Positions 50,113-60,560 of a DNA stretch of 64,000 nt are shown piece after piece. Every line of letters starts with the position of its first letter. Positions within the stretch are counted from its first letter, which is position 1. A model generated the notes under the pieces. That model had not been told where the DNA came from. It was given only the letters and a program-made list of their open reading frames with translations, and did not search any database. The stretch comes from Hawksworthiomyces lignivorus (taxonomy: Eukaryota > Ascomycota > Sordariomycetes > Ophiostomatales > Ophiostomataceae): the NCBI GenBank assembly GCA_002917075.1, contig NTMA01000090.1, forward strand, positions 1-64,000, given 5' to 3'. The position numbers and the translations under genes are program-made.

Positions 50113-51592
50113 ATGAGCCTTAGGGTAGCCAGCATCTTCTCGAAGCGAGCATCGCCAGGTGCGATTTTTCGCACTACTGCTCGGGCGACGGTGGTTGTGC
50201 CAGCGCAGAGGTTTACCCTACCCCTGAGTATCCGTGCCTTTACATCGGCTACAGCCAATGCCCCTCTAGCTGAGAACTTCGCGGTTAACGGTAATCGGCT
50301 CTGGTATGTTCGACTCCTCGGAAAGCGTTATACAACTTGTTTGAGACTGAAATAAAGTGAGTTAAATTGACAAGAGGAACAGGGATGAAATTCATTACAC
50401 GGCGCAATGGAGTCTACCATCGCCGGGCGGCCTAACGCGACTTTGCGCCACGCCTGAGGACAAAATGGCACGCGACTGGTTTCGTGATACCGTCATTGGA
50501 CTGGGTGCCGACTATAAAGTGAATGCGACGGGCTCGCAATTCGCAGTGTTTCCAGGCGAGGACAACTCTATTCCACCTATTGCAATGGGTAGCCATCTGG
50601 ACTCAGTGGCCACAGGCGGCAAGTTTGACGGTCCCTTGGGTGTCCTTGGAGCTCTCGAAGTAGTTCGCAGTATGCAGGAGCAGGGTGTCAAAACAAGGGC
50701 TCCGTTGGTCATTATTAATTGGACTAATGAGGAAGGTGCTAAGTTCTGGCCATTTTTGGGTTCATCCATTGTTTACGCTGGTCGCTCGACAGTCGAACAA
50801 GCACATGCATCGCTGACACACGATGGCTCTGGCATAACTATGGGTAGCGAACTAGCGAAAATTGGTTATATTGGCGATGGGCCAAACACGTTTGAAGAGT
50901 TCCCAATCTCTGCACACTTTGAAATTCACGTCGAGCAAGCTACGGACCTAGAGAGAGCTGGAAAACCAATTGGTTGGGTGACCGGCTGGCAGGGTATGAC
51001 ATGGTACTCAGTTAATCTCAAGGGTGAAGATGGCCATGCCAATACTTATCCCATGTATGGCCGTCGCGATGCACTGCAGGGCGCTGCCAAAATTATCACT
51101 GCTGTGGAGGAGCTCGCTTATACCCACAACGGCTATTCTACTGTTACGAATCTTCGCAGTGGTCCCTGGGGGGCCTGTAACATCCAATCCGATGTTCGTC
51201 TCGCTTTTTGCCTCATGCATAAAGAGAAAGGGGGACTTGAAACTATGGGCAGTGACATTGAAGCTAAGGTTAAAGGAGTTGTTGCTCTGCACGGCTTGGA
51301 GTTTGAGATGGAGCGCGATGTTCATCTGCCACCAGGTGAATTTTGGCCCGAAGCTGTGGACTGTGTTCGCCGCGCTTGTGGTGAAGATGGAATTGCCTCT
51401 CGCACGGGTACGGGCCATGACTCTACTATGACAACAAATCTAGTTCCGACAGCCATGGTTTTTGTACGTGCGAAGGATGGTATAAGCCACTCACCTAAAG
51501 AATGGAGCGACAAAGATGACTGTGCTAAAGGAGCGCTTGCGCTTGGCAAGGCCGTCCTTAACTTTGACTATTTGTTATCTACAAAGAAGTAG
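50113..51592 (+). CDS. N-carbamoyl amino acid / ureide amidohydrolase (M20 family)
   Basis: Two exons, 50113-50303 and 50383-51592 (phase 2, LW-DEIHYTAQW), encode 466 aa. The family includes N-carbamoyl-L-amino acid hydrolase, beta-ureidopropionase and allantoate amidohydrolase, all releasing ammonia and CO2 from a carbamoyl group. Metal ligands are visible: His135 (GSHLDS), Asp146 (GGKFDGPLG), Glu180/Glu181 (TNEEGAKF), His246 (HFEIHVEQ) and a C-terminal His (GTGHDST). The first 45 or so residues are Arg/Ser/Ala-rich without acids, like a mitochondrial presequence. The exact substrate cannot be read. The divergent urea transporter next door fits ureide or pyrimidine nitrogen salvage. Confidence 0.88.
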
Positions 51593-52569
51593 AAAGTGCC
51601 TAGTTACATAGAATTACTTCTTCATGCGCAGTGTACGCTTCATTGAATAGTATACTATATGAGCTATATGAGGGCGTAAAAAAGCTAGATCATTACAAAG
51701 TCCTTTGGTTATTATAGTTATCTTTTGGTCTATCTAATGCTGCCTGAACAATGATATACGTTATCAATCATAAACTGCAATTTGTGAAGAAAAAATAACC
51801 ATATGGCTAGACATTAACCTGCCATCGCTTACTCCTTTATATACATATCTAAATCTATAAGTTACCCTCGTTCAGTGGCATGTTTAGCAGTTTGTTCATA
51901 CTTTTAGTTTCTTGTGTCTCGGGATAGCAAACTGGCCGAATGAACACGATGAAAAAGTGGTGGCACGCATCTTTTCAAAGGCCAGAGCCACTTGCCCTTC
52001 TTAGACTCTAGCCTCAATTGCTTATTTTTTTCGTTGTTGAAGACGCCATTCCATTTCTTGCCAATGTATAATATAATAGGTATATTGACATATATTTTGA
52101 ATACCATCGCCTTAACCATATCGTTAATTTCCATCCACGAGGCTCATTTTAAAATGCAGTCAAGTTTCAGCCTTTTCTTTCTTTCTAGATACAAAATTTT
52201 GGAATACTATGCGAGCCGGTCAACGTTTGTACCAGCATAATTGTGTTACTAGAGTCGGAATACAGATGAGATGTTTATTGAATTATGTACGAAAAATGTT
52301 TAGTGCCCTCTTTTCGATTAAGTAATTAATATTTGAAAGTCGGCTCGGTTCGGTCGTCATGAAGCCTTTTCCGTTGCGGGGAATGTGCGGAGTTGTAGAA
52401 ACTTTGGCCTCGGAACTTTCGGCTCAGCCAATCCTCGACATTACAAGAACATCTTGAAATCCGGCACCAATGGGTCTGAGTATAATAGCAAAGAAATTGA
52501 CTAATGGACTTGCTAGTTATAGTGCTCAGATTATTCTCCGTCATAACCACCAAGTAACAGAGCGTAGAC
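51593..52569. other. AT-rich intergenic region
   Basis: 3' flank of the amidohydrolase gene and upstream region of the SDR gene. Short unconserved frames only. Nothing definite is seen. Confidence 0.4.
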
Positions 52570-53569
52570 ATGTCAAAACTCACCATTACGAAATCTATGT
52601 GGGGGGATCTTAGAGGAAAAGTAGCAATCGTTACAGGTAAGTTGGTTTACCTATGCAAGATGAATCCTAATTCTAAGTTAATATATGCAGGAGGAGCAAG
52701 TGGTATCGGTGCAGCCATCGTTAAGGCGCTTGCAGAAGAAGGGTGTCGCGTGGCTATTGGTGACCTGAACGAAAAAGCAGGTGTACATTTACAAGCGTCC
52801 CTTACAGCACAAGGCTTGTTAGTTGGCAACATGAAGGTGACTTCTTAGTACTTTCATAAAACTAATTGTACGCGGTAGAGAAATTTCATTCTTTAAGCTC
52901 GACGTTACCGACTGGGAAAGTATTCGATCTTTTTTTACGGCCGTGAGGGACTCATATGACAGTGTCGATTTGGTTTTCGCCAATGCAGGGATTGGGGAGC
53001 GAAACACAGTGTGGATGGATATTCTAGATGACAGTGGTTTGCTGGCAGAGCCCGATCTAAAGGTTGTCGATGTTAATCTGAAAGGTGCAATTTTCACCTG
53101 CAAACTCGCCCTTCACCACTTTCGAAAGAACACTTCTCCGGGCGGAGGTCTAGTCATCACAGGTTCGACTTCATCCTACAATTCGAGGCCAAATATTCCA
53201 ATCTATTCAGCAACTAAACACGGAGTGATCGGGCTTATGCGTGCCATCAGTTGTTTGTCCGAGAAAGACCACATTAATGTTGGTGCTGTCGCCCCAGGAG
53301 GTACGGAGTCTAGCCTATTTCCTGCCAGAGCGGCTGAGGCATTTCGGGCTCAGGGAATACCAGTCAATAAGGCCGCTTCTGTCGCCTCTGCTGCTATTTA
53401 TTTAGCGAATAACAGATCAACAAATGGCCAAGCATTGACTGTAATCGGAGACGAGTATACAGAAGTAGAAGAGTCTATCTCGCGTACGCAAAATTTGTGG
53501 TACGGGGAATATAATACCGAAATGGCTCGAAGGGCAGCTAATGTCAGGTTAGACCGCCTTAGCGGCTAA
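52570..53569 (+). CDS. Short-chain dehydrogenase/reductase
   Basis: Three exons, 52570-52636, 52691-52836 and 52898-53569, encode 294 aa. It is a classical SDR: TGGASGIG cofactor loop (22-29, split by intron 1), an acidic residue at the end of beta2 (GDLNEK) that suggests NAD rather than NADP, LDVTDW, NAGIG (from 100), a Ser in GSTSS (about 161-164), and YSATK with Tyr174 and Lys178. The second intron (52837-52897) removes an in-frame TAG and joins GNMK to LDVTDWESI. The substrate is unknown. It is the first of the genes that may form the cluster with the adenylate-forming reductase downstream. Confidence 0.88.
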
Positions 53570-53803
53570 GTACCGCTACAATTTGAAAGAAAGGTGTAAC
53601 CAGTATTGTAGTAGAGCTGAAGTTTTAAGAGGGATCATAAATACTGCCAATAAGACATAACTAAGGTCAACTGTTACATGATGGGATTCAAGCTTTCCAT
53701 AGATGATATATGGCATAACCTAACCTACGCTTGTTTGATTTACCTCTGTCTAAATAGAGAAGCTCTGGCTCTCTTTTTCTGTTAAAGTATCACTTCACCT
53801 CTT

Positions 53804-53837
53804 ACCTTACGTATACATTGACCTTACGTATACGTTG
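53804..53837. repeat. 17 bp tandem duplication
   Basis: Two copies of ACCTTACGTATACATTG that differ at one base, head to tail. Confidence 0.7.
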
Positions 53838-53884
53838 AAAATTGTACCAATCCACTTTTTTATTTGACTTATATAAGTCTTTTA

Positions 53885-53914
53885 TTTTTAATTTTAATTT
53901 TAATTTTAATTTTA
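53885..53914. repeat. AATTTT hexamer microsatellite
   Basis: About five head-to-tail copies of the AATTTT unit. Confidence 0.75.
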
Positions 53915-54011
53915 TCACAGCATATTGCATGAGTTATCTAATAATGGTTAATATAAAGTGATGGGTCGCGTTTGAGGTTTGAAGTCAAAATCCTATGTCA
54001 AGTGGTTAAAA

Positions 54012-54041
54012 GCGAAAGCGAAGGCGAAGGCGAAAGCGAAA
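54012..54041. repeat. GCGAAR hexamer microsatellite
   Basis: Five head-to-tail units of GCGAAA or GCGAAG, purine-rich on the plus strand. Confidence 0.75.
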
Positions 54042-54199
54042 GTAGAGTAGGTAGGCGTGGAGAGAGTTGCTAAGTAGTTATGTAAGTGAATTTTATGATA
54101 TAAATATTATGAATCTGTCGGAACCAACATCGTTCTTCTTCTCTGTCTTTTAATATTTTTATCTTGAATTATAGCAAGCTGTGCTATGATGCCAACGTT

Positions 54200-55021
54200 A
54201 TGGATTCTCCTAGTGTTATTGTCATTATCGGAAGCGGTGGCATGGGTCTTCCAATCGCTCGTCGACTAGGCACTGGGCGATTGTCTTCCTAGGTGACTTC
54301 TCAGACGCCAACCTTTCTACAGCTGAGATCACACTGACCGGGGAGGGTTATTCCGTTAATACTATGTCGGTTGACGTGTCAAACTTCGCATCTGTCAATA
54401 AATTAGCCCAGAGAACTGCGGCAGTTGGACGCATTGAGGCAATTATTCACACTGCCGGAGTGGGGCCATCTGCAGGATCTGCGCGCCGCGTCTACGAAAT
54501 CGATCTTCTCGGTACTGCTAACGTTATTGATGCATTTCTGCCTATTATCCAATATGGTGCTAGCCTGGTTTGCATCTCTAGCATGGCCGGCCATTTGTGT
54601 CCGCCATTAGAACCCGGGCTGGAACGCCATCTCGCTACCGCTCCGCGAGACCGACTTCTAGATCACCCAGGACTAAGTATTAGTGATTCTGATCCTCACG
54701 GTGCAGCTGGAGCCTATGGGCTATCCAAGTGTGGTAACTTGCTCCGCGTACAAGCTGCTGCTGGCGATTGGAGCCGCAAAGGTGCAAGGGTTAATTCCGT
54801 AAGTCCAGGTGTTATATCGATAGAAGTCGGTCGTCAGGAAACAGCGGGACCCGCAGGAAAATTCATTAAATTGTCCCCGGCAGGCAGGGCTGGTACGCCT
54901 GAGGACATTGTGAATGCTGTTATGTTTTTGGTTAGCACCGCTTCTTGCTTTATTACAGGCAGTGATATACTTTGTAGATGGAGGGGCTGTCTCCCCCTCA
55001 CGATGGAACAAAGCTCAATGA
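54200..55021 (+). pseudogene. Frameshifted short-chain dehydrogenase/reductase
   Basis: The reading starts well at 54200 (MDSPSVIVIIGSGGMGLPIA, a G-S-G-G-M-G cofactor loop) but hits TAG after RRLGTGRLSS. Shifting by one base near 54270 (a GGG run) continues the family text (AIVFLGDFSDANLS, then VDVSNF, HTAGVGPS, LVCISSMAG, GAYGLSK with the Tyr and Lys, VNSVSPGVIS). Near 54971 (a TTT run) a second one-base shift in the opposite direction restores the usual ending VDGGAVSPSRWNK and a stop at 55019-55021. No intron explains either shift. Both lie in short homopolymers, so real decay or sequence error are equally possible. I do not give a corrected protein. If functional, it would be a second SDR of the cluster. 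Confidence 0.7.
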
Positions 55022-56120
55022 ATTTAGATAGTAAACCACATACTAAGCTTTATTTAAAAAAAAAAAAAAACTTTCTACAAAAAAATCAACTTACTATGCA
55101 TATATATATATGTATTATTAAGTTAAAGGATGATATATTCAGAAACACCATACTATCATTGGTGAAATTGTAAATAGTACCAAGGCTGATTCTAACTTGC
55201 GAACTTTAATTTTCGACGAGGTGGGAAAGGTCGGTGGGAACGTGATATATAAACAGGAGGGTCTGTGAGCTGTTAGGCAAATAAGTTCAAATTTTGTTAG
55301 AGAGGTCAGTGACCCGAGTTTTATAGTTCAGTCTCTTGTCTCTTGAAGTGATCTCTTTAAAATATTACAGTTGGATAGTGTTGATAAACCTACGACAGGA
55401 ATGGGCGCAGCGTAGATATGCTGCTCCACCCTTAAATGCCGTAACCAGTAAGCCTTGTGAATTTCTGTGTTGTAGAATAAGTAAAGCTTCGACAAGACAC
55501 ATACTCTGAGATGTTCATCTGGATTGGTTTCGAGGATACGGTATACTCTTGCAGTCGGGTGGTTATGGATCTGCTATTAAAGAGCAGGTCGTGTATCGAT
55601 CGACATTTTGTTGACCTCATGCTTTAGAGGTTACGTGATAGTCGTTCGTGAGGATTATTGTTGTTTGCTTCTACCGCTTGATGTGGTGGAAGGGAGGTTA
55701 CAATGCTTAGCGTATTTGCTAAAATAGAAAGTTTGTGATGTGCTCTGAGACCCGAATATATCCGTCTCTGTGTGGCTAGGAGAGCTGTGATTGGTAGTAA
55801 CATAATGAGCGGGTCTGTTCGAGGAGTGGCAAGCCAAGACTTTTCCAACCGCTTCAAAGTTAAATATAAGAAAGCTGTTGAGCAGTGCTTACATAATACC
55901 CTGCCTGTAGGTTGATACCGTATGCCTATCACTTGAATACCGTGGTGATACACTGTATATAGCACTATATAGAGAGGGCTTCTCGCCCTGCCTCCCTCTA
56001 GGATATCTCTTTTGGCCTCTCCTAATCAATGGCTCTACTCAAACTGGCTTGACAAAAGCCCTTCCTAGATTCTGTTTCTAAGCTCTCTTAAATGATTCTC
56101 ATGCTCTCTATACATATCAG
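55022..56120. other. Intergenic region with dispersed repeat copy
   Basis: Between the broken SDR and the stop of the adenylate-forming reductase. An A14 tract is near 55056, and a TATATATA stretch near 55100. The second copy of the dispersed repeat lies at 55912-56002. The segment 55270-55900 has the look of degenerate repeat DNA, but I found no matching ends. No coding exon was recognised. Confidence 0.45.
55912..56002 (+). repeat. Dispersed repeat, copy 2
   Basis: Partner of 42767-42860, same orientation. It shares TTGATAC, ATACACTGTA and GAGGGCTTCTC landmarks at matching spacing, then diverges after the CTGCCTCCCTCTAGG stretch. Confidence 0.4.
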
Positions 56121-59100
56121 CTACATGATTCTATTGACCGCCCAGCGCACTTCTTCCACCACTTCGTTTATCGTAGCCTCGGCATCTATAGGTATAACAT
56201 CATCTTCTTCTTCTTCGATTGGTTCATGCTCTTGGACCTGCCCATCGACCATCTGGGTGGTCATATAATGACCTTTGCGTTGTGTCACACGAGTCTTCAG
56301 TACTTCAGCGGAAGCCTGTAGATCGATGAAGATGACATTAAGATGATCCTGCTTAGGATCATCGGTAACTGTCTCAGCTTTACAGAGTTTCCGAAGCGAA
56401 TCTCGGTAAACTCGATGTAACGCCGAGCAGCTGACCACCACAATATCGTATCCTAGTTGATGGATTGCATTTTCAGAGTATTGCCGGATGCGTGTCAGCC
56501 ATGACCACCGGTCGTTATCTGAGAGGCATATGCCACTGCTCATACGCGCAATAGCGTCGCGTGTGTGCAACGCATCACCTTCAACAAGTGCTCCATTCAT
56601 AGCATTTGCAAGGCGCTCACCAATAGTTGACTTGCCGGACCCAGAGGGACCTGCTATAATGATTGCAACCTTCTTATAGTGAAATTCATTAGGCTCCTTA
56701 TCTACCATTTCAAGTTTAGGTGCTTTATCCGATGTCTTCCATGCAGTGGCCAAGAAGCGCTGCACGAATTTTTTGACAAGCATAAGGTCGAGTACCGGTG
56801 CGGTAGCCAAAGTGCGTGAGAGCTGTTGTGCAATTTCTGTAGCGTACGTCTTGGATGGCGTGAACTTTTCGCGGTCGTATTTTGAAGCAAAAAAGTCTGC
56901 GAGCTTGATGGGGGGGTTCGCAACCGGATCTGGATTGGAATCACGAAGTCGGCGAATCCACTCCCGTGGCTCGACTTCCTCGAACATAAGACCAGATGCT
57001 CGAAGTGCCGGCAGTAAATCAGCCGTCCAGTCGAACGTACGTGGGTTGGCGACGTTGGCGACAAGCGCAAGTTTCGTACCTGTATCTGGTGGCGATAGGG
57101 TGATGTCCATGATTGCCTGCGCCACAGTATCTACAGGTAACCACGAAGGCTGCTCTTGTAGACGAGGAAGTGCACCTACTGTCAGCGCCGATTGCAGAAG
57201 CATGGGGATGGCTTCTGTAGCATTCCATATGCCAAAACGCGTGTCAGCTATGATTTGACCAATACGCATCACACGTACAGGCACACCACGAGATTCCGCA
57301 GCGCGTACGCAGATGTGCTCTGCGACGGCCTTGGACTGTGCGTATCCCATTCCCTGCGCCCAAGTGAAGTCTGGAAGTGTCTCAGGAACGTGGTTTCCTG
57401 GGAAATTAGCCATGGCGCTGACTGATGAGCAAAAACTGAAAGTAGCCGGAACTGTGCGATTGCCAGCGAGGCAAAGATCTATGAGGTGCCTGACACCGGA
57501 AATGCAATCTTGTTCAAAGGAAGAGAGGCGTAGGTTGAAATTGACAGACCATGCACAGTGGATCACAGCGCGAAGATTGTTGGTAAGCTCCCAGTACGTC
57601 TTTTCATCTAGGCCAAGCAAAGGATCGGACTGATTAAAAGGGAGGGCTCTGAGCTTGCGGCGGTGAGCTAGTGGTAGCACGTGGTATAGATGGCGGTCTA
57701 GGAGTGAAGTCTTTATTCTTCGCAGAGCTTGTTGTTCGTCTTTGGCTCGGACAAGACAATAGACATGCTTAATGGATGGGTCGGCTGCCAGACGAGCAAC
57801 TACGTGCGCGCCGAGAGACCCTGTCGCTCCGGTAATGACCTATACAAAGTTAATTTAGTTGCTCATTTTCAATCAAGACCAAAGCTGTTGAATTGGGATA
57901 GTTTACGTACCATCGATGTCCGTGGGTAATCGAAACCATTTGAAAAAGCGCTATACTTTTTGACGAGAGCACTCATCTCTGCTTCAACTAACTCGGAATC
58001 CATGGTCGTACCTGTCTTCAGCCCATATAAAAAAGCTCCAAGCTTCTCAATGCACGGGTAGTCGAACACAACATTACTCCCCAGTCTGTGGCCGCCGACA
58101 TCTACGTTGCGTAAGATCTCTTGGCGCAGCCTAATTGCTTGTAGAGAATCCATCCCTTGCGAGAAAAAGTCGATGTGATCATCAACTGTAGTGTGACCCC
58201 CGCCAAGAACGACAAGGATAATCTCTCGCAGAAACATCTTAATTTCGTCTAGGCTCATATCTTTGGCATTGGCCGCATTGATGACCTGATCAGCTTCCTC
58301 GTATGCCGTCGCAATTTCGACGGCGAATGCTTTATAGAATGCTTGCCTGATAATGCTTCCTTTATCTGTACGGGGGTATACCGCGTTTTGTGGCAAAACC
58401 CGAATCATATTTCTTGTCAGTCTGCCGTAGGCTTCCGATCGTTCGTTAACTGATTCCACGGCTGGCCAGATATGTTCGAGGATGGCTTCCTGAGATAGTC
58501 CTTTAGTAATCGGCGCCGGGATGAGTAATAGTCCAATATAGGGCCTTCCTGAGCCAAACACAACTGCCTCTGTGACCCAGCTGTCAGAACGAATGCGTCC
58601 CTCGAGTGACACAGGGTTGAATTTCTCTCCATTCACCAGAACAATCGTATCATCTAAGCGGGCGATATATTTCCACGCCCGAGGAATAGTGGGGTGCGGC
58701 TCGAATAAATCTTTAGTGGCATATGAGCCATCAGGCATATTAGAGGTCAGCTTTGCAGGCCAACCTTCACGTACACAACATTCAAAGATGTTGTGACCGC
58801 GGGGAATCCAGTTAAGAAAAGGCTTCAGTTTATCCGTCTCCCGCACGTAGTTCCATGCTTTGTCTCCGGCTGGTCGGAAGGATGTCATTAGCTGACCAAC
58901 CTCAGTTCTGTTTGGTAAGCTTGTGAAATTTGATGAAAGCGGAATGATTTACACTTACGCTCCATAATGTCCGACCAGGTTAACACCTGCGTTGACAAGA
59001 GTATCGCCTAGATCGTCTGGGCATGCAGAACCGCCGTACATGACTACCTTCAGCTTGCATAGCAACTCAATGCCTTTCGCGCTCTCTGTGAGTAGTTTAA

Positions 59101-60025
59101 GGGCATAAGGAACGCCATAAAAAATCTCAAACTGATATCGTTCTAGGATCGTCTCAAGGTAACCCGCCGTTAGCGGCAACTCTGCGTTGTACATATGAAT
59201 ACGTCTACCTGAGTAGATAGCCCGGAACATGTTGCATATGCCATGATTGTGATACAGCGGCAGAGTGATGAATGCTCGCATATTCATGTGCGTCGAATAA
59301 TTTACCAAGGCCGCCTTTTGAGTTTGGTAGATGGGCTTTGGAAGGCCTGTTGAACCACTAGAGTGGATGATGTAAACATGGTTTGCCGTCTCTATTGCGT
59401 GGTCAAGACTCCGATCAACCCTCGTATCAAACCCAGTCGGTATGCAGTCAACGGGAAACTCAAATGCAGGCCTAGGAGCAATATCGAGCATCTGAACGGT
59501 CATTTGGTCTTTCAAAGAGGCGATTGCTCTTGTGGCAGTCTCTGCGTATCGCGTGTCAACAACGATAGCCTTAGCATTTGTCGTCTGTACAAGCGATGAT
59601 ATGGCTTCCTGCGAAATCCGCGTAGAAAGAAAAAGAATGGTGTGTCCAAGCTTCATGAGTGCCAGCATGGAAATAAGATATTCAAAATTAGATGGACCGA
59701 GCATGGCGACTACTGTTGGCTTCTCGGCTGAAGATAGGCGCGCTGGCAGCTTCTGCTCATAATGGTGAGCGACGCGATATGCGAATATGTCCAGTTGACG
59801 CATAGAGTAATCGACATATTCAATACCAGATGATGGATAAGAAATAACAATCTGGTCACCAAGAATGCGTGCCCTTTGGCGCACAAGGTCATCGATAGTA
59901 TAAATATATTCCTCGTCTTCATCCATAGACTTCTGTGTCAGTTTCAGAGTATTTTCTCCAAGACCTTGTCCATTCTCTAACAAAGATCGCCCCGTAGGGT
60001 AGGAAGCTGCTAGCGGTGCGGCCAT
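56121..60025 (-). CDS. Adenylate-forming reductase (A-T-R) fused to a gluconokinase domain
   Basis: Three exons, 58959-60025, 57911-58907 and 56121-57839 (minus), give 1260 aa. The adenylation domain (about 30-520) has HSSGSTGLPKP (about 220-230), GVPYALKLL, MYGGSACP and GHYGATEVGQ at the exon 1/2 join. It activates a carboxylic acid as acyl-AMP. The thiolation domain (about 560-650) has GMDSLQA with the phosphopantetheine Ser610. The reductase domain (688-about 1010) has TGATGSLG and the active YAQSK (Tyr854, Lys858); it releases the acyl chain as an aldehyde or alcohol using NADPH. Residues about 1079-1260 then form a full gluconokinase-type P-loop kinase: GPSGSGKST (1085-1093), EGDALH, RMSSGICLSDNDRWSWL, CSALHRVYRDSLR and TQRKGHYM. 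Reductase and kinase share one exon with no stop. The start MAAPLAASYP is the first true ATG. Confidence 0.9.
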
Positions 60026-60560
60026 TGTAAGTAGAGAACCTGCTTCTGGGCGCGAAGAACTTCCGAAGTACTGATTCAATAGTTGGCACGAACCCTAGAC
60101 ATATTATGTTGTGCAGATCCTTTATTGCGCAGAAACAAGGATTAACGAGAGCATATATCTAGATAGTACTATGCGAGTGCAATCAGCATTAATACAATGT
60201 ACTAAGAGCATAGTGTAATGTAGAGTAAAGAAAAAGCAGGCTAGCGGAGATGTTGCGGATTCTCCGGATACTTCTCCGACTAGTTCACGGAGATGCGGAG
60301 AAATTTTAACGGGCCTTCGACGGGACGTCGAGCTAACGGAAATTAGCGGCCGCAAATGGATGTGTATCTTGTATGTCTTGTAACTGATGCGCGGTCGATG
60401 GATTCAAGGAATTTATTACAAAGAAAGAGGAATTGCTTCGTATATGCCATTGAATGCAACCGCGGTACTTAGGCAAGTGAAATTTGATCCAAGACGAGAC
60501 TACAATTCTACCAACATTGTACTCCCATTCTACAATATTTCACGAGTTATTACTACAATC
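60026..60560. promoter_or_regulatory. Divergent reductase/AKR promoter with CGG motifs
   Basis: 535 bp lie between the two divergent start codons. A compact GC-rich island around 60240-60350 contains CGG-N5-CCG (60256-60266) and, overlapping it, CGG-N8-CCG (60265-60278). Two CGGAGATG copies lie nearby (about 60245 and 60289). Inverted CGG pairs are the usual binding sites of Zn2Cys6 dimers, and such a regulator is encoded 1 kb beyond the AKR. The site use is inferred. Confidence 0.5.
60256..60278. promoter_or_regulatory. Overlapping CGG-N5-CCG and CGG-N8-CCG sites
   Basis: Reads CGGATTCTCCGGATACTTCT followed by CCG. The central CCGG is shared by both pairs. A good candidate operator for the neighbouring Zn2Cys6 protein. 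Confidence 0.45.

Larger units (their letters stand above)
53570..54199. other. Intergenic region with short tandem repeats
   Basis: Three short repeats lie in this 630 bp gap: a 17 bp tandem duplication ACCTTACGTATAC(A/G)TTG at 53804-53837, an AATTTT hexamer repeat at about 53885-53914, and five GCGAA(A/G) hexamers at 54012-54041. No coding exon was recognised. Confidence 0.6.

Noticed and set aside
55271..55900. Possible second LTR starting TGTTAGGCA at about 55271
   Set aside because: No matching end with a five-base target duplication could be found.
60387..60560. Upstream extension of the aldo-keto reductase frame to an ATG at 60387
   Set aside because: The extra 58 residues do not resemble the family, which starts at [12 protein letters not shown]; the stretch is better read as promoter and leader.
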